A stretch of 41,256 nt of DNA, from contig JAACFG010000008.1 of NCBI GenBank assembly GCA_009937605.1, forward strand, positions 1 through 41,256. The letters are read 5' to 3'. Below the pieces are notes generated by a model, which saw only the letters and a list, made by a program, of their open reading frames with translations, was not told the origin of the DNA and did no database searches. Of the stretch, positions 1 to 9,904 are shown in pieces; within the stretch, counting starts at the first letter, position 1, and each line of letters begins with the position of its first letter. Made by a program: the position numbers and the translations under genes. Source of the DNA: Gammaproteobacteria bacterium. Lineage in GTDB: Bacteria; Pseudomonadota; Gammaproteobacteria; Steroidobacterales; Woeseiaceae.

Positions 1-965
<965 letters not shown>

Positions 966-2501
966 CTAAAGGCTGGCCCGGTCGCGTATCCAGCAGATCC
1001 CGAGAATGGCCAGGCACAGGCCAATAATGAGTTGATTTCCGACCGCCGCGTACGGCGTAAGCCCACGGCGCGGCGTGACCTCTGCCGTCAGGAGTTCTGG
1101 CTCGAATTGCTTGCCGGTCTGTAGAAGTGCACCGTCTGCGCCGATAAACGCGCTGATACCCGTATTCGTGGAACGGACGGCCGGTCGACCGAACTCGAGC
1201 GAGCGCATGCGTGCGATCTCAAGGTGTTGGTGCGGCGCGATGGAATCGCCGAACCAGGCATCGTTACTGACGTTGATAAGAATGGCGGCGTCGGGAAGCG
1301 CATACAACTGCTCCGCGCCATAGGCATCTTCGTAGCAGATCGCTACGCCAAACTGCGTGCCATCCGCGCCAATCAGCAGCGGCTGTTCTGCATCACCCTT
1401 TGTAAGGTCCGAGTGCGGCAGATTCTGCATTTTCATCCATTCACGTACGCTGGGGGGCACGGGAAAGTACTCACCGAAAGGCACGAGATGGCGTTTGCGA
1501 TACCGCTGGCGTTCCTCAGTACCGATCAGCATGACGCTATTGTAAATTCGGCCTTCGACGCTGCGATCGTAGCTACGCTCCAGGATACCGAACAGGACCG
1601 TCTGCCCATTCTCCCGGGCGTCGCTCTCGACCTGTGCGATAAACGGTTCAACCTGGTCCTGGATAGCAGGGATTGCCACTTCCGGCCACAGCACGATCTC
1701 GCTATCGGCCACGCTCAACGTTGCGCCGTGATAATACTCCATGATCGGCAACAGCTGATCACGATCCCATTTCTTGTCTTGTGAAACGCCCGCCTGGACG
1801 ATGCTGGTACGAATAGCCTTGCCTGCGGGCTCCGTCCAGTCGACCGACAACAGGATCCCACCAATCACCCAGGGCGCGATCACGATCGCGACACCGCCAA
1901 GTCGGGCCCTGGCTGTCGACGCAAGGAATGCCGCGATAGTCGCAGCGGCACTGACAACCAACACGAAGCTCACACCGTAAATGCCAAGCACCGGTGCCCA
2001 ACCCGCGAGCGGTGAGTCTATTTGCCCGTAGCCGAGCCCCATCCATGGAAAACCCGTCAGAACCCAACCTCTGATCCACTCACACAGGACCCAGGCCGCG
2101 GGTCCGGCAAGAACGAGTAGCCATGGCTCGCCATGCGACAGCTTGCTCGTGAGCCAGGCCGCGAGCGATACGAACGCTGCCATGATCAACGCAAGCCCTG
2201 CCATTAGCAGGAGCGCCACCCAGATCGCGGCATTGCCAAATACGTGCACCGAGATGTAGATCCAGTAGATGCCCGTCAGGTAGAACCCGAAGCCGTACCA
2301 AAAGCCGTGGGCAGCAGCATCCCGCGGCGCGACCGTCAGGCATATGTAGAGCAATGGCAGCACGAGCAACGGCGCCAGCAGCCACAAGCCGAACGGCGCG
2401 AACGCAGTCGTCGTGGCCGCACCCAGGACGAACACGATCAGGCGGCTGACGGATGGCCTGTCAGCGGGTAAGAGGAAGATCGGGTGTCTGTATTTTTCCA
2501 A
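966..2501 (-). CDS. lnt: Apolipoprotein N-acyltransferase
   Basis: Inner-membrane enzyme that N-acylates the diacylglyceryl cysteine of lipoproteins, the last step of lipoprotein maturation. It has 511 residues, the usual length. Several hydrophobic helices fill residues 20-215, followed by a nitrilase-like periplasmic domain and a C-terminal membrane segment. The catalytic triad is visible: E274 (in LWPE), K336 (in RYRKRHLVPFGEY) and C389 (in GVAICYED), matching E267, K335 and C387 of the E. coli enzyme. The assigned start is a TTG at 2499-2501, three bases after the corC stop, so reinitiation is likely; a slightly later start cannot be excluded. It is the last gene of the miaB-ybeZ-ybeY-corC-lnt run. 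Confidence 0.96.
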   Translation of the reverse strand: MEKYRHPIFLLPADRPSVSRLIVFVLGAATTTAFAPFGLWLLAPLLVLPLLYICLTVAPRDAAAHGFWYGFGFYLTGIYWIYISVHVFGNAAIWVALLLMAGLALIMAAFVSLAAWLTSKLSHGEPWLLVLAGPAAWVLCEWIRGWVLTGFPWMGLGYGQIDSPLAGWAPVLGIYGVSFVLVVSAAATIAAFLASTARARLGGVAIVIAPWVIGGILLSVDWTEPAGKAIRTSIVQAGVSQDKKWDRDQLLPIMEYYHGATLSVADSEIVLWPEVAIPAIQDQVEPFIAQVESDARENGQTVLFGILERSYDRSVEGRIYNSVMLIGTEERQRYRKRHLVPFGEYFPVPPSVREWMKMQNLPHSDLTKGDAEQPLLIGADGTQFGVAICYEDAYGAEQLYALPDAAILINVSNDAWFGDSIAPHQHLEIARMRSLEFGRPAVRSTNTGISAFIGADGALLQTGKQFEPELLTAEVTPRRGLTPYAAVGNQLIIGLCLAILGICWIRDRASL

Positions 2502-2504
2502 AAC

Positions 2505-3356
2505 TCAGGTGCCTGACCGCTGCACCTGCAGCGCGTCGATACGCCGCTTGTCCGCCTTGACAACTGAAAACTCGAATCCACCGAAGTCGATTTTCTCACC
2601 CCGTCTTGGCAGGCGACCAAGCTCGTGCATGACAAGACCGCCGACGGTGTCGTATTCCTCGTCTTCAAGTTCACATTCGAAATAATCGTTGAAGTCCTCG
2701 ATGCGCGTCAGGGCGCGAACAGCAAAACTCGGCTTGCCATTGCGGTCTCCGTCCGGGCGGATGAACTCTGCTTCTTCATCATCATGCTCATCTTCAATCT
2801 CGCCGACAATTTCCTCGAGAACGTCTTCAATAGTCAGCAGGCCCGCAACGCCGCCATATTCGTCAACCACGATCGCCATGTGATTGTGGCTGGCACGAAA
2901 CTCCTTGAGCAAGGCTTTGAGACGTTTGGATTCGGGTATGACAGAGGCGGAGCGCAGCAACTTCTGTATTGTCACTTCTTTGGCCGCATCAGTACCGAAA
3001 TAGCGCAACAGGTCTTTGGCAAGCAGGATACCCAGCACCTCGTCGCGATCCTCGCCAATGACCGGGAATCTCGAGTGCCCGGATTCGACGATCATCGCGA
3101 GGATATCGTCGAACTCATCCTCGATATCAATAACGACCATCTGCGAACGCGGCACCATGACTTCACGAACCTGTGTCTCCGATACCTCGAGCACACCAGT
3201 GAGCATGCTCTTTTCCTCGGCGTCCAATTCCACCTCGGATTCAATGAATGTCTGGATTTCGTCTCGGCTCCAGGGCGCGCCCCGGAACGCACGCCGAACG
3301 CGCGCGACCAATCCGGGGCTGCCTGAGCCGGTGGTACTGGGAGGTTTTTCGTTCAT
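2505..3356 (-). CDS. corC: CorC/YbeX-type CBS-domain protein
   Basis: HlyC/CorC family protein of 283 residues without the membrane domain, as in E. coli YbeX (CorC), which is linked to magnesium/cobalt efflux and ribosome-related phenotypes. The visible order is a short N-terminal region, two CBS domains (about residues 65-185, including the VREVMVPRSQM and MAIVVDEYGGVAGLLTIED blocks) and a C-terminal CorC_HlyC domain (about 205-280, with EDEEYDTVGGLV and GFEFSVVKADKRRI). The ATG is at 3354-3356. It sits 15 bp after ybeY and 3 bp before lnt, the conserved operon position. Confidence 0.94.
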   Translation of the reverse strand: MNEKPPSTTGSGSPGLVARVRRAFRGAPWSRDEIQTFIESEVELDAEEKSMLTGVLEVSETQVREVMVPRSQMVVIDIEDEFDDILAMIVESGHSRFPVIGEDRDEVLGILLAKDLLRYFGTDAAKEVTIQKLLRSASVIPESKRLKALLKEFRASHNHMAIVVDEYGGVAGLLTIEDVLEEIVGEIEDEHDDEEAEFIRPDGDRNGKPSFAVRALTRIEDFNDYFECELEDEEYDTVGGLVMHELGRLPRRGEKIDFGGFEFSVVKADKRRIDALQVQRSGT

Positions 3357-3371
3357 AGTCGCGTAATTCTA

Positions 3372-3851
3372 TCAGGTCTGGCCTGACGCTCCATATGGAT
3401 CGGGGAGTCCGTGTGCTGTCAGGATGCGCGTCTCGAGCGCTTCCATGGCAACTGCCTCCGAGTCTTCTTCGTGATCGAACCCCAGGAGATGCAATGTGCC
3501 ATGCACCAGCATATGCGCCCAGTGGGCCGCGACGGATTTTCCTTGTTCCGAGGCCTCAGCATCGACGACGCTCGCACAGACCACAATGTCCCCAAGTAAT
3601 GACGGTGCGTCATCGGGTAGCCCCGCTATCGGGCCAACAGGAAATGACAACACATTCGTCGCCTTGTCCTTATCGCGGTAGTCGCGATTTAACGCGCGGA
3701 TCTCGTCTGCGTCCACGACGCGTACCGAGACCTCGACATCATTCGGGACGCCGACAGTTTCAACCGCCCGCGTTACCCATGTGTCAACGATCGTTGCTTC
3801 CGGACCCGTGTCGTCTTCGCAGGCCCGCTGAACGTCAACCAGAACTGTCAT
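3372..3851 (-). CDS. ybeY: Endoribonuclease YbeY (16S rRNA maturation)
   Basis: Zinc-dependent endoribonuclease involved in 16S rRNA 3'-end maturation and ribosome quality control. It has 159 residues, the normal size. The family signature HGTLHLLGFDH gives the three metal-binding histidines H117, H121 and H127, and the conserved NVLSFP and LGDIV blocks are present upstream. Its ATG (3849-3851) lies inside the end of ybeZ with a 17-bp overlap, which suggests translational coupling; the pairing with the PhoH-like ATPase YbeZ is highly conserved. Confidence 0.97.
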   Translation of the reverse strand: MTVLVDVQRACEDDTGPEATIVDTWVTRAVETVGVPNDVEVSVRVVDADEIRALNRDYRDKDKATNVLSFPVGPIAGLPDDAPSLLGDIVVCASVVDAEASEQGKSVAAHWAHMLVHGTLHLLGFDHEEDSEAVAMEALETRILTAHGLPDPYGASGQT

Positions 3852-4815
3852 TTTCTTCGTAGGCCTTCACGATACGCTGCACGAGTTGATGACGCACAAC
3901 GTCCTTCGGCGTGAAGTAAGTAAACGAGACGCCTTCCACGTCCTGTAACACGTCGATCGCATTCCTCAAACCCGACAACTGGCCATTAGGAAGATCAATT
4001 TGCGTCACATCGCCGGTTACGACAGCCCGCGATCCGAAGCCGATACGTGTCAGGAACATCTTCATCTGCTCGACGCTCGTGTTCTGTGCTTCGTCAAGAA
4101 GGACGAAAGACTCATTGAGCGAGCGGCCACGCATAAAGGCGAGTGGCGCAATTTCGATGACATTGCGCTCGATGAGCCGAGTGACTCGCTCGGCGCCGAT
4201 CATGTCATACAGCGCGTCATACATTGGGCGAAGATAGGGATCGACTTTCTGCGAGAGATCCCCCGGTAGAAATCCGAGTCTCTCACCTGCTTCGACTGCC
4301 GGACGCACTAATACGATGCGCCGGATCTCTTCCGACTCCAATGCATCGACTGCAGCGGCAACAGCAAGATACGTCTTACCTGTACCGGCGGGACCTATGC
4401 CAAAAGCCAGGTCGTGACTCCGAATATTGCGCATGTACAGTGTCTGGTTTGCGCCACGAGGCCGAATCAATTTACGCCTGGTCTGAATAGAAACGTCTTC
4501 GCTCTCATCGTCAGCACCGGCCGAATTTTCAGGCGCATCATCCATAAAGGACTCCTGCAATAACATGTGTACACGCTCCGGATCGAGCCGCTCATGGTCG
4601 GTCATGTCGAACAGCTTCGACAGGACGTCACCGCCCACTTCAGCTGCACCGGGTTGACCGGTAATCCTAAAGCGATTACCGCGACTTGCGATTTCAACGT
4701 CGAGGCGGCGTTCGATTTGCCGCAGGTGTTCATCAAACTGGCCGCAGAGATTGGCAAGGCGGCTGTTATCGGCGGGCTCGAGAATTACGTCCCGAGAAAT
4801 CTGGACAGCATTCAA
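3835..4815 (-). CDS. ybeZ: PhoH-like ATPase YbeZ
   Basis: Cytoplasmic PhoH-family P-loop NTPase and partner of YbeY. It has 326 residues. The N-terminal region (about 1-110) resembles a KH-like module, followed by the PhoH ATPase domain with Walker A GPAGTGKTY (about residue 142) and Walker B FVLLDEAQN, and the RAVVTGDVTQIDLP block typical of the family. The start is uncertain: TTG at 4813-4815 fits the family length, but its best Shine-Dalgarno-like AGAGG lies about 15 bases upstream, and an ATT codon directly precedes it. It lies 106 bp downstream of miaB, and no terminator is evident in that gap. Confidence 0.95.
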   Translation of the reverse strand: MNAVQISRDVILEPADNSRLANLCGQFDEHLRQIERRLDVEIASRGNRFRITGQPGAAEVGGDVLSKLFDMTDHERLDPERVHMLLQESFMDDAPENSAGADDESEDVSIQTRRKLIRPRGANQTLYMRNIRSHDLAFGIGPAGTGKTYLAVAAAVDALESEEIRRIVLVRPAVEAGERLGFLPGDLSQKVDPYLRPMYDALYDMIGAERVTRLIERNVIEIAPLAFMRGRSLNESFVLLDEAQNTSVEQMKMFLTRIGFGSRAVVTGDVTQIDLPNGQLSGLRNAIDVLQDVEGVSFTYFTPKDVVRHQLVQRIVKAYEENDSSG

Positions 4816-4921
4816 AATCTGTATTTGTAACCTCTGTGCAGGAAGCCACCTGTCAGGACGACAAGGGCATTGCCTTTGCAGGCAAGATATCTATCACGGC
4901 AATAGACCATTAGGCTTGAGA

Positions 4922-6256
4922 CTACGCCGCGGCTTCTTTGTTCGCAAGTCGGCCGCGTAACGAGTTCGGCAGCGCTTCCGTAATCGTGACATCCACAAAC
5001 TGCCCGATAATCGACGCGTCCGCATCGAAATTGACCCAGCGATTGTTCTCGGTACGTCCCGATACCTGGGCGGCGCTTTTCTTTGACAGCTTTTCGACGA
5101 GCACGCGCTGCGTCGTCCCGACCATCGCACGGCTTATTTCCAACGCCTGTTGGTTGATGCGCATCTGCAGAATCTGCAGCCGCTGCTTCTTCACTTCGTG
5201 CGGTGTGTCATCGGCCAACGATGCCGCCGGCGTTCCCGGTCGCGCACTGTAGATGAAGCTGAACGACTGGTCGAAACCGACGTCGGCAACCAGGTTCATC
5301 AACTGTTCGAAATCCTTGTCGGTCTCCCCCGGAAAACCAATAATGAAATCGCTGCTGAGTGAGATGTCGGGACGCGCTTCTCGCAGTTTCCGAATCTTCT
5401 GTTTGTATTCGAGGATCGTATGTCCGCGCTTCATCGCCGCGAGTACGCGATCAGAGCCGTGCTGCACAGGAAGGTGCAGGTAGCTTGCGAGTTTTGGCAC
5501 TTCGGCATAGGCCTGGATCAGGCTGTCCGTGAACTCAACCGGGTGCGACGTCGTAAATCGAATGCGCTCTATTTCGTCGAATGCCGCGACGTAATAGATG
5601 AGCGTCGCCAGGTCCGCGATCTCGCCGTCGTGCATGGGACCACGGTAGGCATTGACGTTTTGCCCCAGCAGGTTAACTTCTCGCACACCTTGCTCTGCGA
5701 GTGATGCGACCTCTGCAATAACATCGTCGAACGGGCGGCTGATTTCCTCGCCACGCGTATACGGCACAACGCAGAAGCTGCAATACTTGCTGCAGCCTTC
5801 CATGACCGATACGAACGCGGTTGGCCCGTCCGCACGCGGCTCAGGAAGGCTGTCGAACTTCTCGATCTCGGGGAACGAGATATCGACAACCGAGGCTGCC
5901 TTCCTGCCCGCATCGGTAATCAGCTCCGGAAGGCGATGCAAGGTCTGCGGCCCGAATACGACATCGACGAACGGCGCACGCTTCGTAATGCCCTCACCTT
6001 CCTGGCTGGCAACACAGCCCCCAACGCCTATCTTCACGCCAGGGTTTTTCTCCTTGAGCGCGCGCCAGCGTCCCAGCTCGGAGAACACCTTCTCCTGGGC
6101 TTTTTCGCGAATCGAACAGGTGTTTACGAGCAACAGATCCGCGTCTTCCGGCGTATCGGTCAACTCGTAGCCGTGCGACTCGCGCAAGACGTCCGCCATC
6201 TTGTCCGAGTCGTACTCGTTCATTTGGCAGCCCATTGTCTTGATGTATAACTTCAT
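4922..6256 (-). CDS. miaB: tRNA-2-methylthio-N6-dimethylallyladenosine synthase
   Basis: Radical-SAM methylthiotransferase that adds the 2-methylthio group to i6A37 of tRNAs. It has 444 residues, the family size. Domain order: UPF0004 domain with cluster-binding cysteines C10, C47 and C81; radical SAM domain with CSKYCSFC (C155, C159, C162); C-terminal TRAM domain (about 378-440). The ATG at 6254-6256 is followed by the canonical [16 protein letters not shown] start. It is the first gene of the envelope/ribosome run, 8 bp from the Sat-CysC gene, which is transcribed toward it on the same strand. Confidence 0.98.
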   Translation of the reverse strand: MKLYIKTMGCQMNEYDSDKMADVLRESHGYELTDTPEDADLLLVNTCSIREKAQEKVFSELGRWRALKEKNPGVKIGVGGCVASQEGEGITKRAPFVDVVFGPQTLHRLPELITDAGRKAASVVDISFPEIEKFDSLPEPRADGPTAFVSVMEGCSKYCSFCVVPYTRGEEISRPFDDVIAEVASLAEQGVREVNLLGQNVNAYRGPMHDGEIADLATLIYYVAAFDEIERIRFTTSHPVEFTDSLIQAYAEVPKLASYLHLPVQHGSDRVLAAMKRGHTILEYKQKIRKLREARPDISLSSDFIIGFPGETDKDFEQLMNLVADVGFDQSFSFIYSARPGTPAASLADDTPHEVKKQRLQILQMRINQQALEISRAMVGTTQRVLVEKLSKKSAAQVSGRTENNRWVNFDADASIIGQFVDVTITEALPNSLRGRLANKEAAA

Positions 6257-6264
6257 GTCATGCG

Positions 6265-7977
6265 TTATTTAATGAAACCGAGATTCTCAAGCTTAACCAG
6301 TATGCGGTGCGCTGCAAGGTCGGGCGAGATTCCGATCGTGTCAATATCCATCTCCGGCTTCTCCGGGACCTCGTAAGGGTCGCTGATCCCCGTGAATTCC
6401 TTGATTTTACCAGCGCGTGCCAGCGCGTAGAGGCCTTTACGATCGCGTTCTTCGCAGATTTCGAGCGGTGTCGAAACGTGGATCTCAACAAAGCCGCCCA
6501 CCGGCTCTATCGACTCACGCACCTGCCGGCGCGTGTGGGTGTATGGCGCGATGGGAGCGCAGATTGCGATTCCGCCATTCTTCGTGATCTCACTTGCCAC
6601 GAAACCAATGCGCTGAATATTGAGGTCACGGTGCTCTTTCGAGAAACCAAGTTCACTTGAGAGATTCTTGCGCACGATGTCGCCATCGAGCAACGTGATC
6701 TGGCGCCCGCCGATCTCCATCAGTTTGGACATCAGGGCGTTGGCGATCGTCGACTTGCCCGAACCCGAGAGGCCCGTGAAGAACACGGTGAACCCCTGCT
6801 TATGACGCGGCGGGTGTGTCCGTCTCAGCTCGGTCACCACGTCCGGGAACGAGAACCAATCGGGGATTTCAAGGCCCTGTTGCAGGCGGTGCCTGAGGTC
6901 GGTTCCCGCAATGTTCAGGACATTGTCCTCGTCCGTGGCGTCGTCGATCGGGATGTACTCTGCCTTGTTCTCCGCGTAGACCATCATGCGGAACGGCACC
7001 ATCGAGATATCGAGCTCGTCGGCGTGTTCGGTCAGGAGTTCCTGCGCATCATACGGGCCGTAAAAATCCTCGCCATTGGAGTCTTTGCCCGGACCTGCAT
7101 GATCACGACCAATAATGATATGTGTGCAGCCGTAGTTCTTGCGGATAATTGCGTGCCACATCGCTTCGCGTGGGCCACCCATGCGCATCGCCAATGGCAG
7201 CAAGGATAACGACGTCGTCTGTTCCGGGTAGTGCTTGAGGACGTGCTCGTAGCATCGCACCCGCGTGTAATGATCCACGTCGCCGGGCTTGGTCATTCCG
7301 ACAACCGGATGAATCAGCAGGTTGGCCTCTACTTCGCGCGCGGCCCGGTAGGAAATCTCCTGGTGCGCCCGGTGCATCGGGTTGCGCGTCTGGAACGCCA
7401 CAACCTTGCGCCAGCCGAGCTTCTTGAATCGCGCCCGCACTTCGGCCGGGCTCTCACGAAGATGCTTGAAATCGTAGTGGGTTGGCGCCTCGATACCGGT
7501 GAGTTTCCCGCCGACATACACGGGATTGGCGATGTTATTGAGGAAATGTACCGCCGGGTGCTTTTCGTCGGTCGTACCGAACACGCCTTTTGTTTCGGCC
7601 GCCTTGTCCGGCGTCCAGATGTCGCCGACTTCGAGGGTGGCGAGAATTACGCCTTCGAGATCGCGCAGGGCGACCTTGTCGCCCGTTTTCAGGTCACCCG
7701 CAAATTCCTCGCTTACGTCCAGCGTGATAGGTATCGGCCAAAGCACACCGCTGGTGAGGCGCATGCCGCCGACGACTGTCTCGTAGTCGTCCTTGTTGAG
7801 AAAACCATCGAGCGGTGAAAAAGCACCGTTCAAGAGCAATTCGATATCACAGAGCTGGCGCTCCGTCAGGTCCCAGGACGCATAGTCGCGCGCCGCGGCC
7901 TTTTCGGCTTCAGCCGCGTCCGCATCAAGATAAAGATTTTTCAGTTCGCCGCCATGCGGTTCCTTGAACGCACCCAT
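6265..7977 (-). CDS. Bifunctional ATP sulfurylase / APS kinase (Sat-CysC fusion)
   Basis: Makes PAPS from sulfate in two steps: ATP sulfurylase gives APS and APS kinase phosphorylates it. The protein has 570 residues. The N-terminal sulfurylase is the single-chain Sat type, with [11 protein letters not shown] (196-206) and GRDHAGPG (290-297). An APS kinase domain begins near residue 392, with Walker A GLSGSGKS (402-409), the DGD block, and ICAPIAPY. This differs from the E. coli CysDN heterodimer plus separate CysC. The ATG is at 7975-7977 with GGAG about 10 bases upstream. No cys neighbours are seen; it sits alone between ssb and miaB. Whether it serves assimilation or sulfated-product synthesis cannot be told here. 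Its kinase active site appears intact, unlike fungal Sat in which the C-terminal domain is inactive. Confidence 0.95.
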   Translation of the reverse strand: MGAFKEPHGGELKNLYLDADAAEAEKAAARDYASWDLTERQLCDIELLLNGAFSPLDGFLNKDDYETVVGGMRLTSGVLWPIPITLDVSEEFAGDLKTGDKVALRDLEGVILATLEVGDIWTPDKAAETKGVFGTTDEKHPAVHFLNNIANPVYVGGKLTGIEAPTHYDFKHLRESPAEVRARFKKLGWRKVVAFQTRNPMHRAHQEISYRAAREVEANLLIHPVVGMTKPGDVDHYTRVRCYEHVLKHYPEQTTSLSLLPLAMRMGGPREAMWHAIIRKNYGCTHIIIGRDHAGPGKDSNGEDFYGPYDAQELLTEHADELDISMVPFRMMVYAENKAEYIPIDDATDEDNVLNIAGTDLRHRLQQGLEIPDWFSFPDVVTELRRTHPPRHKQGFTVFFTGLSGSGKSTIANALMSKLMEIGGRQITLLDGDIVRKNLSSELGFSKEHRDLNIQRIGFVASEITKNGGIAICAPIAPYTHTRRQVRESIEPVGGFVEIHVSTPLEICEERDRKGLYALARAGKIKEFTGISDPYEVPEKPEMDIDTIGISPDLAAHRILVKLENLGFIK

Positions 7978-8006
7978 TTCATCACTCCAGAGTAATGTGT
8001 AAAGAG

Positions 8007-8042
8007 AAAGCCGCGCAGGTTAGCTATACCCGGCGCGGCTTT
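8007..8042 (-). terminator. Probable intrinsic terminator after ssb
   Basis: A 10-bp inverted repeat, AAAGCCGCGC (8007-8016) with GCGCGGCTTT (8033-8042), encloses a 16-base loop in which GGT/ACC can pair further. On the minus strand the stem ends in a pyrimidine-rich CTTTCTCTTT tail. It lies 27 bases after the ssb stop and 30 bases before the Sat-CysC start, so it probably separates the two transcription units. Confidence 0.7.
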
Positions 8043-8068
8043 GAATAGTGGTTTGGCGTAGGTTTCGC

Positions 8069-8545
8069 CTAGAACGGAATATCGTCGTCGAAGTCGTCGG
8101 GACCCGGCTGGGGAGGTGCACTTCCGCCACCCTGCTGACCACCGCCTTGTTGACCGCCACCCTGCTGGCCACCGCCGCCACCGAACGAACCACCGCCACC
8201 GGCTCCGCCGCGACCGCCAAGCATTTGCATCTCGTCGGCGATGATCTCGGTCGTGTAGCGATCCTGCCCATCCTGGCCCTGCCATTTGCGCGTGCGCAGT
8301 TTGCCTTCGATGTAGACCTGGGAGCCTTTGCGCAGGTACTCGGCCGCAATCTCAGCCAGGCGGCCGAACATGGCCACCTTGTGCCACTCGGTTCGCTCTT
8401 TCTGCTCGCCAGTCTGCTTGTCCTTCCACGACTCGTTGGTCGCGACCGTCATATTCGTAACGGCTGAGCCGCTCGGCATGTAGCGCGTCTCGGGATCGCC
8501 CCCGAGGTTTCCAACGACGATGACTTTGTTAATTCCGCGGGCCAT
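8069..8545 (-). CDS. ssb: Single-stranded DNA-binding protein
   Basis: Homotetrameric OB-fold protein that coats single-stranded DNA in replication, recombination and repair. It has 158 residues from the ATG at 8543-8545, chosen because AGGAG lies six bases upstream and the protein then begins [15 protein letters not shown], the standard SSB start; an in-frame start 13 codons earlier is rejected. OB fold about 4-108, then a Gly/Gln-rich linker (about 111-143, with QQGGG three times), and the acidic tip DDDIPF that recruits partner proteins. It lies near uvrA with an MFS gene between, an order shared with Pseudomonas. I see no CTGT-N8-ACAG LexA box. Confidence 0.98.
   Translation of the reverse strand: MARGINKVIVVGNLGGDPETRYMPSGSAVTNMTVATNESWKDKQTGEQKERTEWHKVAMFGRLAEIAAEYLRKGSQVYIEGKLRTRKWQGQDGQDRYTTEIIADEMQMLGGRGGAGGGGSFGGGGGQQGGGQQGGGQQGGGSAPPQPGPDDFDDDIPF
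8123..8167 (-). repeat. Triplicated 15-bp QQGGG-coding repeat in the ssb linker
   Basis: Three consecutive 15-bp units each encode Gln-Gln-Gly-Gly-Gly (SSB residues 127-141) in the intrinsically disordered linker. Units differ at synonymous positions. Such repeats can expand or contract by slippage, changing linker length without a frameshift. Confidence 0.75.
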
Positions 8546-8601
8546 TTTGGCTCCTGTCTTCTGGTTTATTGTGTCCGCCGCCACGGCAGCGAGGGGGGAC
8601 T

Positions 8602-8607
8602 ATTGTA
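8602..8607 (-). promoter_or_regulatory. Possible -10 element of the ssb promoter
   Basis: The minus strand reads TACAAT here (5 of 6 matches to TATAAT), 57 bases upstream of the ssb ATG in the gap after the MFS gene. I find no convincing -35 hexamer at 16-18 bases, so the call is weak. Confidence 0.3.
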
Positions 8608-8656
8608 GAGCCTGATGGGGCAATTACTAGCCCGATTTCCGGGATAAATCCGCAAA

Positions 8657-9829
8657 TTATTTGCGAAAACGCCCGAATCCCTGCAGCGCCAGCCAAATCC
8701 CGCCCAACAGGGCACATACGAAGAACACGTCGGTCGGCCTGCCTTGCCCGAGAAACCGCCCGCCGATCAGGCCACCGACGAAAGCGCCCAGGAACTGGGC
8801 ACTTGAAAAGACCCCCAGCGAGGCGCCGCGAACCTCGTCCCCGGCCAGCACCGAGAGGCGAGCGGGCAGTCCTGCTTCAAGAAAATTGAAGCCGGCGAAG
8901 TAGATCACAAGGGCGACGAATACGGGCATCGGCGAGAACGAGAAGAATGTCAGCCCGAGTTGCGCGACGACAATGAGCGTGACGGCCAGGCCGATCAGGT
9001 ACCCGCGTCCACGGTGATGGTCCTTCATGATCATCGGGACCGCGATTCCGAGCGACACGACGAGTGAGCCAATGTACATCTTCCAGTGCGTCGTGAGTGG
9101 CATTTCGAAGCGGTCGTACAGCAGCAGTGGCAGCGCTACGAACGTCGCTGTCATGATCGCGTGCAACAGGAATACGTAGAAGTCGACCCGCAGCAGGTCG
9201 GCCCGGAACGCCGGTAGCAGACTCCAGCTCTCACGGCGCTGCGGTTGCGGAATATCGGGGAGCAGTCGCAGCATCAGTGCCGCAACGACGGCCAGGGCCG
9301 CGGCCACCCAGAACAGAGCCAGCACGCCGAACTTCGCGGCAATCAGCGGACCGGCGGCGAACGCGATCATGAAAGACGCACCGATACCCACGCCAAACAC
9401 GGCCATCGATCGGGTGCGGACTTCGGGGCGCGTCGCGTCCGTGATCAGCGCGGTCAGCGTCGCCGAGATAGCGCCCGCCCCTTGCAGGAACCGACCCGCG
9501 ATAACGCCATGGATCGAATCTGACATGGCCGCGACGATGCTGCCAGCAGCAAAGATCGCGAGGCCGCTGATAATAATGGGCAGCCGGCCCACGCGGTCTG
9601 ACAGCGCACCCAGCGGAATCTGAAATGCCGCCTGGGTCAATCCGTAGGCACCGACCGCCAGGCCAATCAGGAACGGCGTGGCGCCCTGCAAATCCCTGGC
9701 GTACAGCGACAAGACAGGTAGCAGCGCAAACAAGCCGAACATGCGGATCATCGCGATTAGCGCAACCACGCCGACGGAACGACGTTCATCGGCGTGCATG
9801 GCTATGCGGTCTGGCTTGTCTGGATCCAA
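8657..9829 (-). CDS. MFS transporter (12 TM, drug/sugar exporter-like)
   Basis: Inner-membrane major facilitator protein of 390 residues, substrate unknown. About 12 hydrophobic segments are visible, and the MFS signature appears after TM2 as GALSDRVGRLPII. It resembles the YajR/multidrug type MFS that sits between ssb and uvrA in Pseudomonas. The start is most likely TTG at 9827-9829 because AGGA precedes it by about nine bases; the alternative in-frame ATG at 9797-9799 (residue 11) lacks a Shine-Dalgarno. A CGCAAA/TTTGCG hairpin overlaps the stop codon but has no T-run. It is divergent from uvrA across 75 bp. Confidence 0.9.
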   Translation of the reverse strand: MDPDKPDRIAMHADERRSVGVVALIAMIRMFGLFALLPVLSLYARDLQGATPFLIGLAVGAYGLTQAAFQIPLGALSDRVGRLPIIISGLAIFAAGSIVAAMSDSIHGVIAGRFLQGAGAISATLTALITDATRPEVRTRSMAVFGVGIGASFMIAFAAGPLIAAKFGVLALFWVAAALAVVAALMLRLLPDIPQPQRRESWSLLPAFRADLLRVDFYVFLLHAIMTATFVALPLLLYDRFEMPLTTHWKMYIGSLVVSLGIAVPMIMKDHHRGRGYLIGLAVTLIVVAQLGLTFFSFSPMPVFVALVIYFAGFNFLEAGLPARLSVLAGDEVRGASLGVFSSAQFLGAFVGGLIGGRFLGQGRPTDVFFVCALLGGIWLALQGFGRFRK

Positions 9830-9904
9830 AGTACTGCTTCCTTTGCGCCGCGGATGCGCGGCGGCGTATATTAGCAGGTTGTTCGCTTTACACTGAATCT
9901 CAAA

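Noticed and set aside
8650-8664. Terminator at the MFS stop (CGCAAA-TTA-TTTGCG)
   Set aside because: AT-rich short stem with no T-run; probably a chance palindrome.
9830-9904. LexA (SOS) box between the MFS gene and uvrA
   Set aside because: I looked for CTGT-N8-ACAG on both strands and found none; the CGCCGCG/CGCGGCG hairpin at 9846-9863 is not an SOS box.
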